A stretch of 64,000 nucleotides of DNA from Pseudomonas sp. Choline-02u-1. GTDB taxonomy: Bacteria; Pseudomonadota; Gammaproteobacteria; Pseudomonadales; Pseudomonadaceae. Shown here piece by piece: positions 32,295-42,069 of the stretch. The notes under the pieces were generated by a model. The model saw only the letters and a list, made by a program, of their open reading frames with translations, searched no databases and was not told the DNA's origin. The stretch spans positions 372,001-436,000 of the forward strand of contig NZ_PJBC01000013.1 in NCBI RefSeq assembly GCF_002836515.1, read 5' to 3'. The translations under genes and the position numbers were made by a program. Every line of letters starts with the position of its first letter. Within the stretch, counting starts at the first letter, position 1.

Positions 32295-33565
32295 GATTTG
32301 CAGTTCTCAAGGATCAGGATGGCGCGGAAGTCGTTGACGTTGGTGCGGGTCGGCTCGGTGACGATCAACGCGTCGAGCGCTTCGAAGTAGCCGTAACCGT
32401 TGTTGTTATCCAGCTCATCGCTGGCGCTTAAGCCCAGGGCGGCGGCGCGGGCGTAGCTGTCCGGGGTCATGATTGCGCCGGCATTGTCTTCCGAGCCGTC
32501 GATGCCATCGGTGTCGCCGGCCAGCGCGTAGACGCCGGGCTGGCCCTTGAGGTTGTCGGTGAGGCTCAAGAGGAATTCGGCGTTACGCCCGCCACGACCA
32601 TTGCCGCGCACGGTCACGGTGGTTTCGCCGCCGGAGAGAATCACGCACGGCGCCGCCAATGGCTGGCCGTGGTTGATGATCTGCCGGGCGATGCCTGCGT
32701 GGACTTTCGCCACTTCACGGGATTCGCCTTCCAGATCGCCGAGAATCAAGGTGCTGAAACCGGCCTGACGGCATTTCACCGCCGCGGCATCCAGCGATTG
32801 TTGCGGGCGGGCAATCAACTGGAAGTGGCTGCGAGCCAGACTCGGGTCGCCGGGTTTGACGGTTTCCGACTCGGGGCTTTGCAGCCAGTTGCGCACCGAG
32901 GCCGGAATGTCGATGCCGTAGCGTTTGATGATCGCCAGGGCTTCGGCGCTGGTGCTAGGGTCGGCCACGGTCGGGCCGGAGGCGATGACGGTGGCGAGGT
33001 CGCCGGGTACATCGGAAATCGCGTAGGTGTAAACCGTCGCCGGCCAGCAGGCCTTGCCGAGGCGGCCGCCCTTGATCGCCGAGAGGTGCTTGCGCACGCA
33101 GTTCATCTCGCCGATGGTCGCGCCGGATTTGAGCAAGGCCTTGTTGATCGACTGTTTGTCGGCGAGGGTGATGCCTTCGGCCGGCAAGGCGAGCAGGGCA
33201 GAGCCGCCGCCGGAGAGCAGAAAGATCACGCGGTCGTCTTCGGTCAGGTTGCTGACCAGTTCCAGCACGCGTTTGGCCACGGCCAGACCGGCGGCGTCCG
33301 GCACCGGATGCGCGGCTTCGACCACTTCGATTTTTTCGCACGGGGCGCCGTGTCCGTAGCGGGTGACGACCAGGCCCGTGACTTCGCCTTCCCAGCAGCG
33401 CTCGACCACTTGCGCCATGGCGGCCGCCGCTTTGCCGGCACCGATGACGATGACGCGACCGCTGCGGTCGGCGGGCAGATGGGCTTCAAGGACTTGGTTC
33501 GGATGCGCCGCGTCGATGGCTGTGGCAAACAGCTCGCGCAGCAGTTGTTGCGGATCGACCGACAT
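32291..33565 (-). CDS. ttuD: glycerate kinase TtuD (MOFRL family)
   Basis: MOFRL-type glycerate kinase, also annotated as hydroxypyruvate reductase; phosphorylation of D-glycerate is the accepted activity of this family. In the 424-residue protein the DUF4147 domain carries VIVIGAGKAAAAMAQVVE and FLLSGGGSALLALPAEG. The C-terminal MOFRL domain has VILSGGETTVTVRGNGRGGR and ALAGDTDGIDGSEDNAGAI. It lies between glxR and pyk, as expected for the last committed step of glyoxylate assimilation. A family D REP separates it from glxR. Confidence 0.9.
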   Translation of the reverse strand: MSVDPQQLLRELFATAIDAAHPNQVLEAHLPADRSGRVIVIGAGKAAAAMAQVVERCWEGEVTGLVVTRYGHGAPCEKIEVVEAAHPVPDAAGLAVAKRVLELVSNLTEDDRVIFLLSGGGSALLALPAEGITLADKQSINKALLKSGATIGEMNCVRKHLSAIKGGRLGKACWPATVYTYAISDVPGDLATVIASGPTVADPSTSAEALAIIKRYGIDIPASVRNWLQSPESETVKPGDPSLARSHFQLIARPQQSLDAAAVKCRQAGFSTLILGDLEGESREVAKVHAGIARQIINHGQPLAAPCVILSGGETTVTVRGNGRGGRNAEFLLSLTDNLKGQPGVYALAGDTDGIDGSEDNAGAIMTPDSYARAAALGLSASDELDNNNGYGYFEALDALIVTEPTRTNVNDFRAILILENCKS

Positions 33566-33604
33566 GGCGGGCTCCCAATCTTATTGTTCTTGGTTAATGC
33601 TGAT

Positions 33605-33710
33605 GATCGTTCCCACGCTCTGCGTGGGAATGCTTCAATGGACGCTCTGCGTCCGCTTCGGCAGGGACGCGGAGCGTCCCGGGCAGCATTCCCACGCGGA
33701 GCGTGGGAAC
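33605..33710. repeat. REP-like element, family D
   Basis: GATCGTTCCCACGCTCTGCG and CGCGGAGCGTGGGAACGA form the outer arms; GGACGCTCTGCGTC and GACGCGGAGCGTCC form the inner pair. Same architecture as the copy at 30.8 kb. It lies inside the glxR-ttuD gap. Confidence 0.88.
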
Positions 33711-33727
33711 GAGCGACGGGGCAGGCT

Positions 33728-34621
33728 TTATTTATTGTCGCGGATCGAGAAATTGGCCATGTGCTCAAGTCCCTTGATCAGCGCCGAGTGGTCCCAGTTG
33801 CTGCCACCGATGGCCGCGCAGGTGCTGAACACTTGCTGAGCGTTGGCGGTGTTGGGCAGGTTGATGTTCAGCTCCTTGGCGCCTTGCAGGGCCAGGTTCA
33901 GGTCCTTCTGGTGCAGGCTGATGCGGAAGCCCGGATCGAAGGTGCCTTTGATCATGCGCTCGCCGTGCACTTCAAGAATCTTCGAGGAGGCGAAACCGCC
34001 CATCAACGCTTCACGCACCTTGGCTGGATCGGCACCGTTTTTGGAGGCGAACAGCAGCGCTTCGGCAACGGCCTGGATGTTCAGCGCAACAATGATCTGA
34101 TTCGCGACTTTGGCGGTCTGGCCGTCGCCATTGCCACCGACCAGGGTGATGTTCTTGCCCATGGCCTGGAACAGCGGCAGGGCGCGTTCGAAGGCATCGG
34201 CGTCGCCACCGACCATGATGCTCAGGGTCGCGGCTTTGGCGCCGACTTCGCCGCCGGACACTGGCGCGTCGAGGTATTGCGCGCCTTTTTCGTTGATTTT
34301 CGCGGCGAAGGCCTTGGTGGCGGTCGGCGAAATCGAGCTCATGTCGATGACCACTTTGCCTTTGCCGACACCGGCCGCGACGCCGTCGGCACGGAACAGC
34401 ACGTCATCGACCTGCGGGGTATCCGGGACCATGACAATGATGAATTCAGCTTCCTGCGCGACTTCGCGCGGGTTGGCCAACGCGACGGCGCCAGCGGCGA
34501 CCAGATCGGCCGGGGCTGCGTCGTGGTGCTGCGACAGGAACAGGCTGTGACCGGCTTTCTGCAGGTTCGCCGCCATTGGGTGGCCCATGATGCCGGTGCC
34601 GATGAATCCGATTTTAGCCAT
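33728..34621 (-). CDS. glxR: 2-hydroxy-3-oxopropionate (tartronate semialdehyde) reductase
   Basis: Reduces tartronate semialdehyde to D-glycerate with NAD(P)H. The 297-residue beta-hydroxyacid dehydrogenase has the Rossmann start IGFIGTGIMGHPMAANL, the substrate-binding DAPVSGGEVGA and the catalytic Lys in GQTAKVANQIIVALN. It lies directly after hyi in the gcl cluster, which makes the substrate assignment safer than family alone. ATG with GAGGA upstream. Confidence 0.95.
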   Translation of the reverse strand: MAKIGFIGTGIMGHPMAANLQKAGHSLFLSQHHDAAPADLVAAGAVALANPREVAQEAEFIIVMVPDTPQVDDVLFRADGVAAGVGKGKVVIDMSSISPTATKAFAAKINEKGAQYLDAPVSGGEVGAKAATLSIMVGGDADAFERALPLFQAMGKNITLVGGNGDGQTAKVANQIIVALNIQAVAEALLFASKNGADPAKVREALMGGFASSKILEVHGERMIKGTFDPGFRISLHQKDLNLALQGAKELNINLPNTANAQQVFSTCAAIGGSNWDHSALIKGLEHMANFSIRDNK

Positions 34622-34674
34622 GAGAAAATCCTCTTGTTTTTGTCGTGCTCAAGCAAATTGGGGAACTGCTTTTT

Positions 34675-34700
34675 GTGGGAGCGAGCAAGCTCGCTCCCAC
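34675..34700. repeat. single REP palindrome, family B
   Basis: GTGGGAGCGAGC-AA-GCTCGCTCCCAC is a perfect 12-bp stem with a 2-base centre, in the hyi-glxR gap. It is a collapsed, unpaired version of the family B core. Confidence 0.88.
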
Positions 34701-34712
34701 AGGGGATCTGCA

Positions 34713-35495
34713 TCAAATTGCGTTATGAGTTTTCAGCCAGCCGAGGCCCGCCTCGGTGGTGGTCAACGGCTTGTATTCGCAGCCGACCCAACCCTGATAA
34801 CCGATGCGGTCGAGGTGTTCGAACAGGAAGCGGTAGTTGATCTCGCCAGTGCCCGGCTCGTTGCGCCCCGGGTTGTCCGCGAGCTGCACATGGTTGATCT
34901 CGCCCAGGTGCGATTGCAGGGTGCGGGCCAGATCGCCTTCCATGATTTGCATGTGATAGATGTCGTATTGCAGGAACAGATTGGCGCTGCCGACCTGTTC
35001 GCGAATCGACAGGGCCTGCGCCGTGTTGTTCAGGTAGAAACCGGGAATGTCGCGGGTGTTGATCGCTTCCATCACCAGTTTGATGCCCACCGCTTGCAGC
35101 TTGTCGGCGGCGTATTTGAGGTTGGCGACGAAGGTCTTTTCCACGGTGGCATCGTCAACGCCTTGCGGGCGGATACCGGCCAGGCAGTTGACCTGGGTGT
35201 TGCCCAGCACTTGTGCGTAGGCGATCGCCAGATCAACCCCGGCGCGGAATTCTTCAACCCGCTCCGGCAGGCACGCAATGCCACGCTCGCCCTTGGCCCA
35301 GTCACCGGCCGGCAGGTTGAACAGCACTTGGGTCAGACCGTTGGCTTCAAGCTTTGCCTTGATTTCGGCGGAGCTGAAGTCGTAAGGGAACAGGTATTCC
35401 ACGCCACTGAAACCGGCCTTGGCGGCGGCGTCGAAACGGGCAAGGAAATCCTGTTCGGTGAACAGCATGGACAGGTTGGCTGCGAAACGCGGCAT
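34713..35495 (-). CDS. hyi: hydroxypyruvate isomerase
   Basis: Interconverts hydroxypyruvate and tartronate semialdehyde. The 260-residue TIM-barrel (xylose isomerase-like AP endonuclease 2 family) shows MPRFAANLSMLFTE, GFSGVEYLFPYD, LVMEAINTRDIPGFY (metal Glu), QYDIYHMQIMEGD and GWVGCEYKPL. The ATG follows GGGAGACCACC; longer in-frame sequence upstream runs into a REP and is rejected. Second gene of the gcl cluster. Confidence 0.95.
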   Translation of the reverse strand: MPRFAANLSMLFTEQDFLARFDAAAKAGFSGVEYLFPYDFSSAEIKAKLEANGLTQVLFNLPAGDWAKGERGIACLPERVEEFRAGVDLAIAYAQVLGNTQVNCLAGIRPQGVDDATVEKTFVANLKYAADKLQAVGIKLVMEAINTRDIPGFYLNNTAQALSIREQVGSANLFLQYDIYHMQIMEGDLARTLQSHLGEINHVQLADNPGRNEPGTGEINYRFLFEHLDRIGYQGWVGCEYKPLTTTEAGLGWLKTHNAI

Positions 35496-35525
35496 GGTGG
35501 TCTCCCGTAAATCTTGTGAGGTCTC

Positions 35526-35618
35526 CTGTGGGAGCGGGCTTGCTCGCGAAAGCGGTGGGGCAGTCGACATTGATGTCGGATGTGATATCGCCTTCGCGAG
35601 CAAGCCCGCTCCCACAGG
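35526..35618. repeat. REP element pair, family B
   Basis: Inverted copies of CTGTGGGAGCGGGCTTGCTC flank a 45-base spacer that contains CGACATTGATGTCG. It lies in the gcl-hyi gap and may tune mRNA levels between the first and later genes. Confidence 0.9.
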
Positions 35619-35633
35619 GAGAGCGGTCAGCAG

Positions 35634-37409
35634 TTAATCAAGCAACGAAATCGCCGTCGGCGCGTCATTGCCGACCAGAGCCAGGTCTTCGAACTCGTTG
35701 ACCGCGTTGATCTCGGTACCCATGGAGATGTTGGTCACACGCTCCAGAATGATCTCGACGATCACCGGCACCTTGAACTCTTCGATCATCTGCTCGGCCT
35801 TGCGCAGGGCAGGGGCGATTTCTGATGGTTCGAACACACGCAGCGCTTTACAGCCGAGGCCTTCGGCGACTGCGATGTGGTCTACCCCGTAACCGTTGAG
35901 TTCCGGCGCGTTGAGGTTATCGAAGGACAGCTGCACGCAGTAGTCCATTTCGAACCCGCGCTGGGCCTGACGGATCAGGCCCAGGTACGAGTTGTTCACC
36001 ACGACGTGGATGTACGGCAGTTTGAACTGAGCGCCGACCGCCAGTTCTTCGATCATGAATTGGAAATCATAGTCCCCCGACAGGGCCACGACTTTGCGAT
36101 TCGGATCGGCCTTCACCACGCCCAGCGCCGCCGGAATGGTCCAGCCCAACGGGCCGGCCTGGCCGCAGTTGATCCAGTGACGCGGCTTGTACACGTGCAG
36201 GAACTGCGCGCCGGCAATCTGCGACAGACCAATGGTGCTGACGTAGCAGGTGTCCTTGCCGAACACCTGGTTCATTTCTTCGTAAACGCGCTGCGGCTTG
36301 ACCGGCACGTTGTCGAAGTGCGTCTTGCGATGCAGGCTGGCCTTGCGCTGCTGGCAATCCTGCAGCCAGGCGCTGCGGTTTTTCAGCTTGCCAGCGGCTT
36401 GCCATTCACGGGCCACTTCGATGAACACGGTCAGCGCTGCCGCAGCGTCGGAAACGATGCCCAGATCCGGCGTGAACACACGGCCGATCTGCGTGCCTTC
36501 GATGTCGACGTGAATGAACTTGCGACCTTCGGTGTACACGTCAACCGAACCGGTGTGGCGGTTGGCCCAACGGTTACCAATGCCCAGCACCACGTCGGAT
36601 TTGAGCATCGTCGCGTTGCCGTAACGGTGCGACGTCTGCAGACCGACCATGCCGACCATCAGCGGGTGATCGTCCGGGATAGTGCCCCAGCCCATCAGGG
36701 TCGGGATGACCGGGATGCCGGTCAGTTCGGCGAACTCGACCAGCAGATCGCTGGCATCGGCGTTGATGATGCCGCCACCGGCGACCAGCAACGGACGCTC
36801 GGCCTGATCCAGCAGCGCCAGAGCCTTCTCGACCTGCACGCGGGTCGCAGTCGGTTTGGCCAGTGGCAGCGGCTGGTAGGCGTCGATGTCGAATTCGATC
36901 TCGGCCATCTGCACGTCGAATGGCAGATCTATCAGCACCGGGCCTGGACGGCCGGAACGCATTTCGTAAAAAGCTTTCTGGAACGCGTAAGGCACCTGGC
37001 CCGGTTCCAGAACCGTGGTCGCCCACTTGGTGACTGGCTTGACGATGCTGGTGATGTCGACAGCCTGGAAGTCTTCCTTGTGCATACGGGCCCGGGGTGC
37101 CTGGCCGGTAATGCAGAGGATTGGAATCGAGTCGGCCGAGGCGCTGTAGAGCCCGGTGACCATGTCAGTACCGGCCGGGCCGGATGTACCGATGCACACG
37201 CCGATATTGCCGGCCTTGGTGCGGGTGTAGCCCTCGGCCATGTGCGAGGCGCCTTCAACGTGGCGAGCAAGGACGTGATCGATGCCACCGACCTTCTGCA
37301 AGGCGGAGTACAGCGGGTTGATCGCTGCGCCCGGGATGCCAAAAGCGGTATCGACCCCTTCACGGCGCATCACCAGAACGGCGGCTTCGATTGCTCTCAT
37401 TTTGCTCAT
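35634..37409 (-). CDS. gcl: glyoxylate carboligase (tartronate-semialdehyde synthase)
   Basis: ThDP- and FAD-dependent enzyme that joins two glyoxylate molecules to tartronate semialdehyde and CO2. The 591-residue protein has the three acetolactate-synthase-type domains. Visible are [20 protein letters not shown], where the usual catalytic Glu of ThDP enzymes is replaced (Val in Gcl), the central FAD-site domain, and the ThDP motif [14 protein letters not shown]...NNSYLG. Start: ATG of [10 protein letters not shown] with GAGG nine bases before. First gene of the five-gene minus-strand cluster; it faces a divergent gene across two palindromes. Confidence 0.97.
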   Translation of the reverse strand: MSKMRAIEAAVLVMRREGVDTAFGIPGAAINPLYSALQKVGGIDHVLARHVEGASHMAEGYTRTKAGNIGVCIGTSGPAGTDMVTGLYSASADSIPILCITGQAPRARMHKEDFQAVDITSIVKPVTKWATTVLEPGQVPYAFQKAFYEMRSGRPGPVLIDLPFDVQMAEIEFDIDAYQPLPLAKPTATRVQVEKALALLDQAERPLLVAGGGIINADASDLLVEFAELTGIPVIPTLMGWGTIPDDHPLMVGMVGLQTSHRYGNATMLKSDVVLGIGNRWANRHTGSVDVYTEGRKFIHVDIEGTQIGRVFTPDLGIVSDAAAALTVFIEVAREWQAAGKLKNRSAWLQDCQQRKASLHRKTHFDNVPVKPQRVYEEMNQVFGKDTCYVSTIGLSQIAGAQFLHVYKPRHWINCGQAGPLGWTIPAALGVVKADPNRKVVALSGDYDFQFMIEELAVGAQFKLPYIHVVVNNSYLGLIRQAQRGFEMDYCVQLSFDNLNAPELNGYGVDHIAVAEGLGCKALRVFEPSEIAPALRKAEQMIEEFKVPVIVEIILERVTNISMGTEINAVNEFEDLALVGNDAPTAISLLD

Positions 37410-37436
37410 GGTTTTGTGCCTCTTTACGTTTTGTAA

Positions 37437-37446
37437 TTGTATACAA
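37437..37446. promoter_or_regulatory. palindromic operator TTGTATACAA, gcl-proximal copy
   Basis: A perfect 10-base palindrome 28 bases upstream of the gcl start codon. An identical copy lies 138 bases away. TnGTAnACnA-like palindromes are typical GntR-family (FCD/FadR type) sites, which is the inference; no GntR gene is in the window. Confidence 0.6.
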
Positions 37447-37574
37447 GTGGCTTTGCGCAGAGTGTATTCACGGCGGACGGCGCAGGTCAATCCATTTTCT
37501 CAAGCGCCTGTTTCATTCGTCGCAAGCCCGTTGTGCTGTGGCTTTTCGTCGCATGTGGCGCTTTTCGAGAATTA

Positions 37575-37584
37575 TTGTATACAA
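37575..37584. promoter_or_regulatory. palindromic operator TTGTATACAA, distal copy
   Basis: Second identical TTGTATACAA, followed by a run of A, about 94 bases before the divergent GlcG-like gene. Two identical sites in one divergent intergenic region suggest a common repressor acting on both directions, perhaps by looping. Confidence 0.6.
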
Positions 37585-37677
37585 AAAAATAACTCATTGT
37601 GTTCTATTTGTGGCATCGGACTGCGGCACAGACGCGCAGTCCCACGACTTTCCCTATAACAAAATGAGGACGGCACC

Positions 37678-38118
37678 ATGAGCGCTTTAACCTTGAAAGT
37701 CGCAGTCAACCTGGTCAGCGAAGCCATCAATGCAGGGCGCGGCATCAACGCCGCACCGCTGACCATCGCGGTGCTCGACACCGGCGGGCACCTGATCGCC
37801 CTGCAACGCGAAGACGGCGCCAGCCTGTTGCGCCCCGACATCGCCATCGGCAAAGCCTGGGGCGCCATCGCATTGGGCAAAGGCTCACGCCTGCTCGCCC
37901 AGGACGCCCAGCAACGCCCGGCCTTTTTTTCTTCGTTGAACAGCATGGGGCAGGGCAGCGTTGTGCCGGCGCCGGGTGGTGTGTTGATTCGCAATCAGGC
38001 GGGTGAAGTGCTGGGCGCGATCGGGATCAGTGGGGATTTGTCGGATGTGGATGAGCAAGTCGCGATCAGTGCGGTGGAGGCGCTGAAGTTACGCGCGGAT
38101 GCGGGGGTAGCGGCCTGA
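37678..38118 (+). CDS. GlcG/HbpS-family protein
   Basis: Small cytoplasmic protein of the GlcG/HbpS (DUF336) family; exact role unknown. The 146-residue product shows the family core LTIAVLDTGGHLIALQREDG, the IAIGKAWGAIALGKGSR helix and VPAPGGVLIRNQAGEVLGAI. Members often lie beside glycolate and glyoxylate genes and some bind heme or cobalamin. Its position divergent from gcl, behind shared palindromes, supports a link to glyoxylate metabolism. Confidence 0.88.
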   Translation: MSALTLKVAVNLVSEAINAGRGINAAPLTIAVLDTGGHLIALQREDGASLLRPDIAIGKAWGAIALGKGSRLLAQDAQQRPAFFSSLNSMGQGSVVPAPGGVLIRNQAGEVLGAIGISGDLSDVDEQVAISAVEALKLRADAGVAA

Positions 38119-38130
38119 GTGAGATAAATC

Positions 38131-38188
38131 ACCACAACTGATGTGGTAATGATGACGAAGCGGGGCGGGGTCTATAGACTGCCGCCCC
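38131..38188 (+). terminator. hairpins after the GlcG-like gene
   Basis: ACCACA-N5-TGTGGT (38131-38147) is followed by GGGGCGG-N13-CCGCCCC (38162-38188), then TCTCGTTT. The second stem is strong but the T-run is weak, so it is either an imperfect terminator or part of the leader of the next gene. Confidence 0.4.
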
Positions 38189-38216
38189 TCTCGTTTATGT
38201 ATCAAGGAAGATTCGC

Positions 38217-39287
38217 GTGAAGACGCTATTTGCCCTCTCTCTGGCCACGGCCATGACCCTCTGTACTCCCGCCCTGCATGCGGCGCAGGCACCTGACGCC
38301 GACGAAATCGCGTTCAATGCGCTCAGCCCGGTGGTCTCTGCATTGATCAATGCAGACGATGCCCAGGAACTGATGGATCGTGCCGAAAAGCTCGAATCAT
38401 CCGATACGTTGCAGGCCATTGCGGTGTATCTGGCCGCCACCCGTGAAGACCCCAAACAATTGCAGGCGCCTTATCAGGTCGCGGCGCTGTTTGCTCGGCG
38501 TGGTGATGACAAATTGGCCGAACGCTTTCTACGTGAAGCCGATGACCGCGGCCTGTGGTTCGGCCCGTTGATGGCCGGCGATGAAGACTTCGCCGATCTG
38601 CGCGAATCTGGCACCTATAAAAGCGTCCTGGCCAACGCTCAGGAGCGCTACAGCAAAATGGCCGTCGGCAAGGTTGGCGCGATCTCCGTGCTTGATCCGT
38701 CGGCCAGCATCCCCGTCCCCAAAGCCTGTCGGCCGGTGGTGGTCTGGCTCCACGGTTATGGCGTCAACGGCGAGCTTGATGAAGATTACCAACCGCTGGC
38801 CGACACCGGCGCAGTGATTCTGGGGATCAATGGCACAGAAATGATCAACGCGGTCGACAGCTTCCGTTGGATCGGCCCTGGCTTCGAAGGCACCCATCAA
38901 GCCGTGCAGAACGGGCTCAAAGCGTTGGAAGCCCAGCAATGCATCGACCGTAAACGCGTGTTCCTCATGGGCTTCTCGCAGGGCTCGCAACACGCCGGCG
39001 CTCTGTTGGCGCAGCACCCGGACGAATACGCCGGCGCGCTGCTGCTGTCACCCGGCGGCATGCAACCGACGCCCACCGAAAGCAAAGCGCGCGGCAAGCG
39101 TGTATTTGTCATCAACGGCAAAGAGGAAGGGCCACGCAATCAGCAGATGAGCGCCGATTTCCGTCAATTGTTCAGCGAAGGCAACGAAGTCAAATCCCGT
39201 GTCCATGAGGCTGGACACACCTTCCCCGACGACTGGAGCACTTCGCTGCCACAGGCACTGCGCTGGTTGATGGGGGAGGAGGCTTGA
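38217..39287 (+). CDS. secreted alpha/beta hydrolase with N-terminal helical-repeat domain
   Basis: Predicted exported serine hydrolase or carboxylesterase, substrate unknown. The 356-residue product has a signal peptide ending LHAAQA and a TPR-like helical region (about 60-145: QAIAVYLAATREDPKQL, YQVAALFARRGDDKLAERFL) ending in the DEDFADLR-type cap. The hydrolase domain follows: oxyanion segment VVWLHGYGVNG, nucleophile Ser254 in GFSQGS and His334 in EAGHTFPDDW. Start is GTG with AAGGAAG seven bases before. Confidence 0.85.
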   Translation: MKTLFALSLATAMTLCTPALHAAQAPDADEIAFNALSPVVSALINADDAQELMDRAEKLESSDTLQAIAVYLAATREDPKQLQAPYQVAALFARRGDDKLAERFLREADDRGLWFGPLMAGDEDFADLRESGTYKSVLANAQERYSKMAVGKVGAISVLDPSASIPVPKACRPVVVWLHGYGVNGELDEDYQPLADTGAVILGINGTEMINAVDSFRWIGPGFEGTHQAVQNGLKALEAQQCIDRKRVFLMGFSQGSQHAGALLAQHPDEYAGALLLSPGGMQPTPTESKARGKRVFVINGKEEGPRNQQMSADFRQLFSEGNEVKSRVHEAGHTFPDDWSTSLPQALRWLMGEEA

Positions 39288-39350
39288 GCGCCAAGGGTCA
39301 CTGCGAATGAGCAGGATATCCTTCTGATCATTGGCGCCTGATCGAAAGCC

Positions 39351-39436
39351 ATCGCTGGCAGCTCCCGCAGGATTCTCTGTCGTATTGAGATGTTGTAACC
39401 AATACAAAGCCCTGTGGGAGCTGGCTTGCCAGCGAT
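39351..39436. repeat. REP element pair, family C (ATCGCTGGCAGCTCCC)
   Basis: ATCGCTGGCAGCTCCCGCAG faces CTGTGGGAGCTGGCTTGCCA in inverted orientation, with a 40-base AT-richer spacer. The hydrolase and tetR genes converge here. It is the only copy of this family in the window. Confidence 0.8.
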
Positions 39437-39450
39437 AGCGGTAAGTCTGT

Positions 39451-40056
39451 TCAGTCCGGCTCACACCCCTTCAACACCAACCGGATGATCGTCTGCGCTG
39501 CCGCTTCATAATCGGCTTCATCGAGCTTGTCTTTCCCGGTCACTGCAGAAATCTGCCAGTCGAAGTCGGCGTAAGTCTGGGTGGCGGCCCAAATGCTGAA
39601 CATCAGGTGGTTGGGGTCGATCGGGGCGATCTGGCCGCGGTCGATCCAGCTCTGGATGCAGGCGATGTTGTGCTTGGCCTGGCTGTTGAGCTGCTCGACC
39701 AGGTCGGCGCTCAGATGCGGGGCGCCGTGCATGATCTCGCTGGCAAACACCTTGGACGCGTAGGGCAGGTCGCGGGAGATGCGGATCTTCGAGCGGATGT
39801 AGCCACTCAGCACCTCGCTCGGCACGCCGTCCGGGTTGAACGGGGTCGAGGCCTGAAGAATCGGCTCGATGATGCTTTCCAGCACCTCGCGATAGAGGTT
39901 TTCCTTGGATTTGAAGTAGTAGTAGACGTTGGGCTTGGGCAATCCCGCCTTGGCGGCGATGTCGCTGGTTTTGGTCGCCGCAAAGCCCTTGTCGGCAAAC
40001 TCTTCGCTGGCGGCGCGCAGGATCAGTTCTTTGTTTCGCTCGCGGATTGTGCTCAT
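39451..40056 (-). CDS. TetR-family regulator, RutR/YcdC-like
   Basis: Repressor-type regulator; ligand and targets unknown. The 201-residue protein has the TetR HTH (about 8-55: [40 protein letters not shown]) and a YcdC/RutR-like C-terminal domain ([34 protein letters not shown]). Start: ATG of MSTIRERNK. RutR relatives sense pyrimidines or similar small molecules; related genes lie near gcl clusters in pseudomonads as I remember, so control of glyoxylate or purine-breakdown genes is conceivable. No TTGTATACAA site lies in front of this gene. Confidence 0.88.
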   Translation of the reverse strand: MSTIRERNKELILRAASEEFADKGFAATKTSDIAAKAGLPKPNVYYYFKSKENLYREVLESIIEPILQASTPFNPDGVPSEVLSGYIRSKIRISRDLPYASKVFASEIMHGAPHLSADLVEQLNSQAKHNIACIQSWIDRGQIAPIDPNHLMFSIWAATQTYADFDWQISAVTGKDKLDEADYEAAAQTIIRLVLKGCEPD

Positions 40057-40191
40057 AAACCCGGTGGTTCCTTGCCTGTTCTGGCGGTGGCGCATGGTAG
40101 CACCGGCCTTGAGCGGCGCTCAACAATGCAGCCTGTGGCTGGCGGTCGCGCTATGCTTGGCAACATTCATACACAGAAGGAAACAGGATTC

Positions 40192-41106
<915 letters not shown>

Positions 41107-41117
41107 ACATGAAACCT

Positions 41118-41205
41118 GTGGGAGCGGGCTTGCTCGCGAATGCGGAACGCCAGTCGACATGGATATTGACTGATCCACCGTATTCGTGAGCAAGCCCGCT
41201 CCCAC
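41118..41205. repeat. REP element pair, family B
   Basis: GTGGGAGCGGGCTTGCTCGC faces GTGAGCAAGCCCGCTCCCAC. It lies directly after the DUF808 stop codon and before the bidirectional terminator. Confidence 0.9.
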
Positions 41206-41226
41206 ATTCTGATTTGTGTTGAGCCA

Positions 41227-41268
41227 CAAAAAAGGGCCATTCGACGTGCATCGAATGGCCCTTTTTTG
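41227..41268. terminator. bidirectional intrinsic terminator
   Basis: AAAAAAGGGCCATTCGA and TCGAATGGCCCTTTTTT form a 17-bp stem around CGTGCA. It has A and T runs on both sides and so can end both the DUF808 (+) and mlaA (-) transcripts, which converge here. Confidence 0.93.
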
Positions 41269-41280
41269 CACCCGCCGAGA

Positions 41281-42069
41281 TTACTCGGCGATCTGCAACT
41301 TGCGCGCCTCGGTGTAGACGTACCGCACTTTCTCGTACTCGAACGGCGAGTTCATCTGGCCGTAACGGAAACTGGTCTGGTAGCGCTTGTCGATTGCACG
41401 CAAGGCCCAGACTTCCGGATGGTTGGAGCTGACTTCCGCGACATTGAGGAAGTTGATCGCGGTGTCGGCGGTGTAGTCCACGGCCAGACCCGCGGTGTCG
41501 CGGATGTTCGACGGGCCGAAGATCGGCAGTACGAAGTAGGCGCCGCCCGGTACGCCGTAGAAACCCAGGGTCTGACCGAAGTCTTCGTTCTGGCGTGGCA
41601 GGCCCATGGCGGTGGCCGGGTCCCACAGGCCGGCGATGCCGATCGTGGTGTTGAGCAACAGGCGCGCAGTGGTTTCCATCGAGCGCTGACCCTTGAACTG
41701 CAGCAGGCTGTTGACCAGATTCGGCACGTCGCCAATGTTGTTGAAGAAGTTGCTCACCCCGGTGCGCACAAAGCTTGGCGTGATATAGCGATATCCATCG
41801 ACCACCGGCAGGAACACCCATTGGTCGAAGCGGTAATTGAAGTGGTAAACCCGGCGGTTCCACGATTCCAGCGGGTCATAAACGTTCAGCGCGTTGAGCG
41901 TCGAGCGCTCGAACTCGCGCTGGTCCAGGCCCGGGTTGAATTTGAGTTTGGTCAGCGGTTCCTTGAAGCCGTCGCTGTCGACCACTACCGGTGCATCGGC
42001 TTTGCTGTTGTCGGCCTGGGCCACGCCTGCACAGAGGAGCGCTGCAATCAGCAGGAGATATTTAGCCAC
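41281..42069 (-). CDS. mlaA: MlaA/VacJ phospholipid-transport protein
   Basis: Outer-membrane component of the Mla system that takes mislocalised phospholipids out of the outer leaflet. The 262-residue protein shows the family core: VYDPLESWNRRVYHFNYRFD, NNIGDVPNLVNSLLQFKG, GLPRQNEDFGQTLGFYGVPG and YFVLPIFGPSNIRD. The start is GTG. The signal peptide ends AQADN; its only Cys (13) is preceded by two Leu, so a normal lipobox is missing. It overlaps the preceding hydrolase gene by eight bases; the rest of the Mla system is elsewhere. Confidence 0.93.
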   Translation of the reverse strand: MAKYLLLIAALLCAGVAQADNSKADAPVVVDSDGFKEPLTKLKFNPGLDQREFERSTLNALNVYDPLESWNRRVYHFNYRFDQWVFLPVVDGYRYITPSFVRTGVSNFFNNIGDVPNLVNSLLQFKGQRSMETTARLLLNTTIGIAGLWDPATAMGLPRQNEDFGQTLGFYGVPGGAYFVLPIFGPSNIRDTAGLAVDYTADTAINFLNVAEVSSNHPEVWALRAIDKRYQTSFRYGQMNSPFEYEKVRYVYTEARKLQIAE

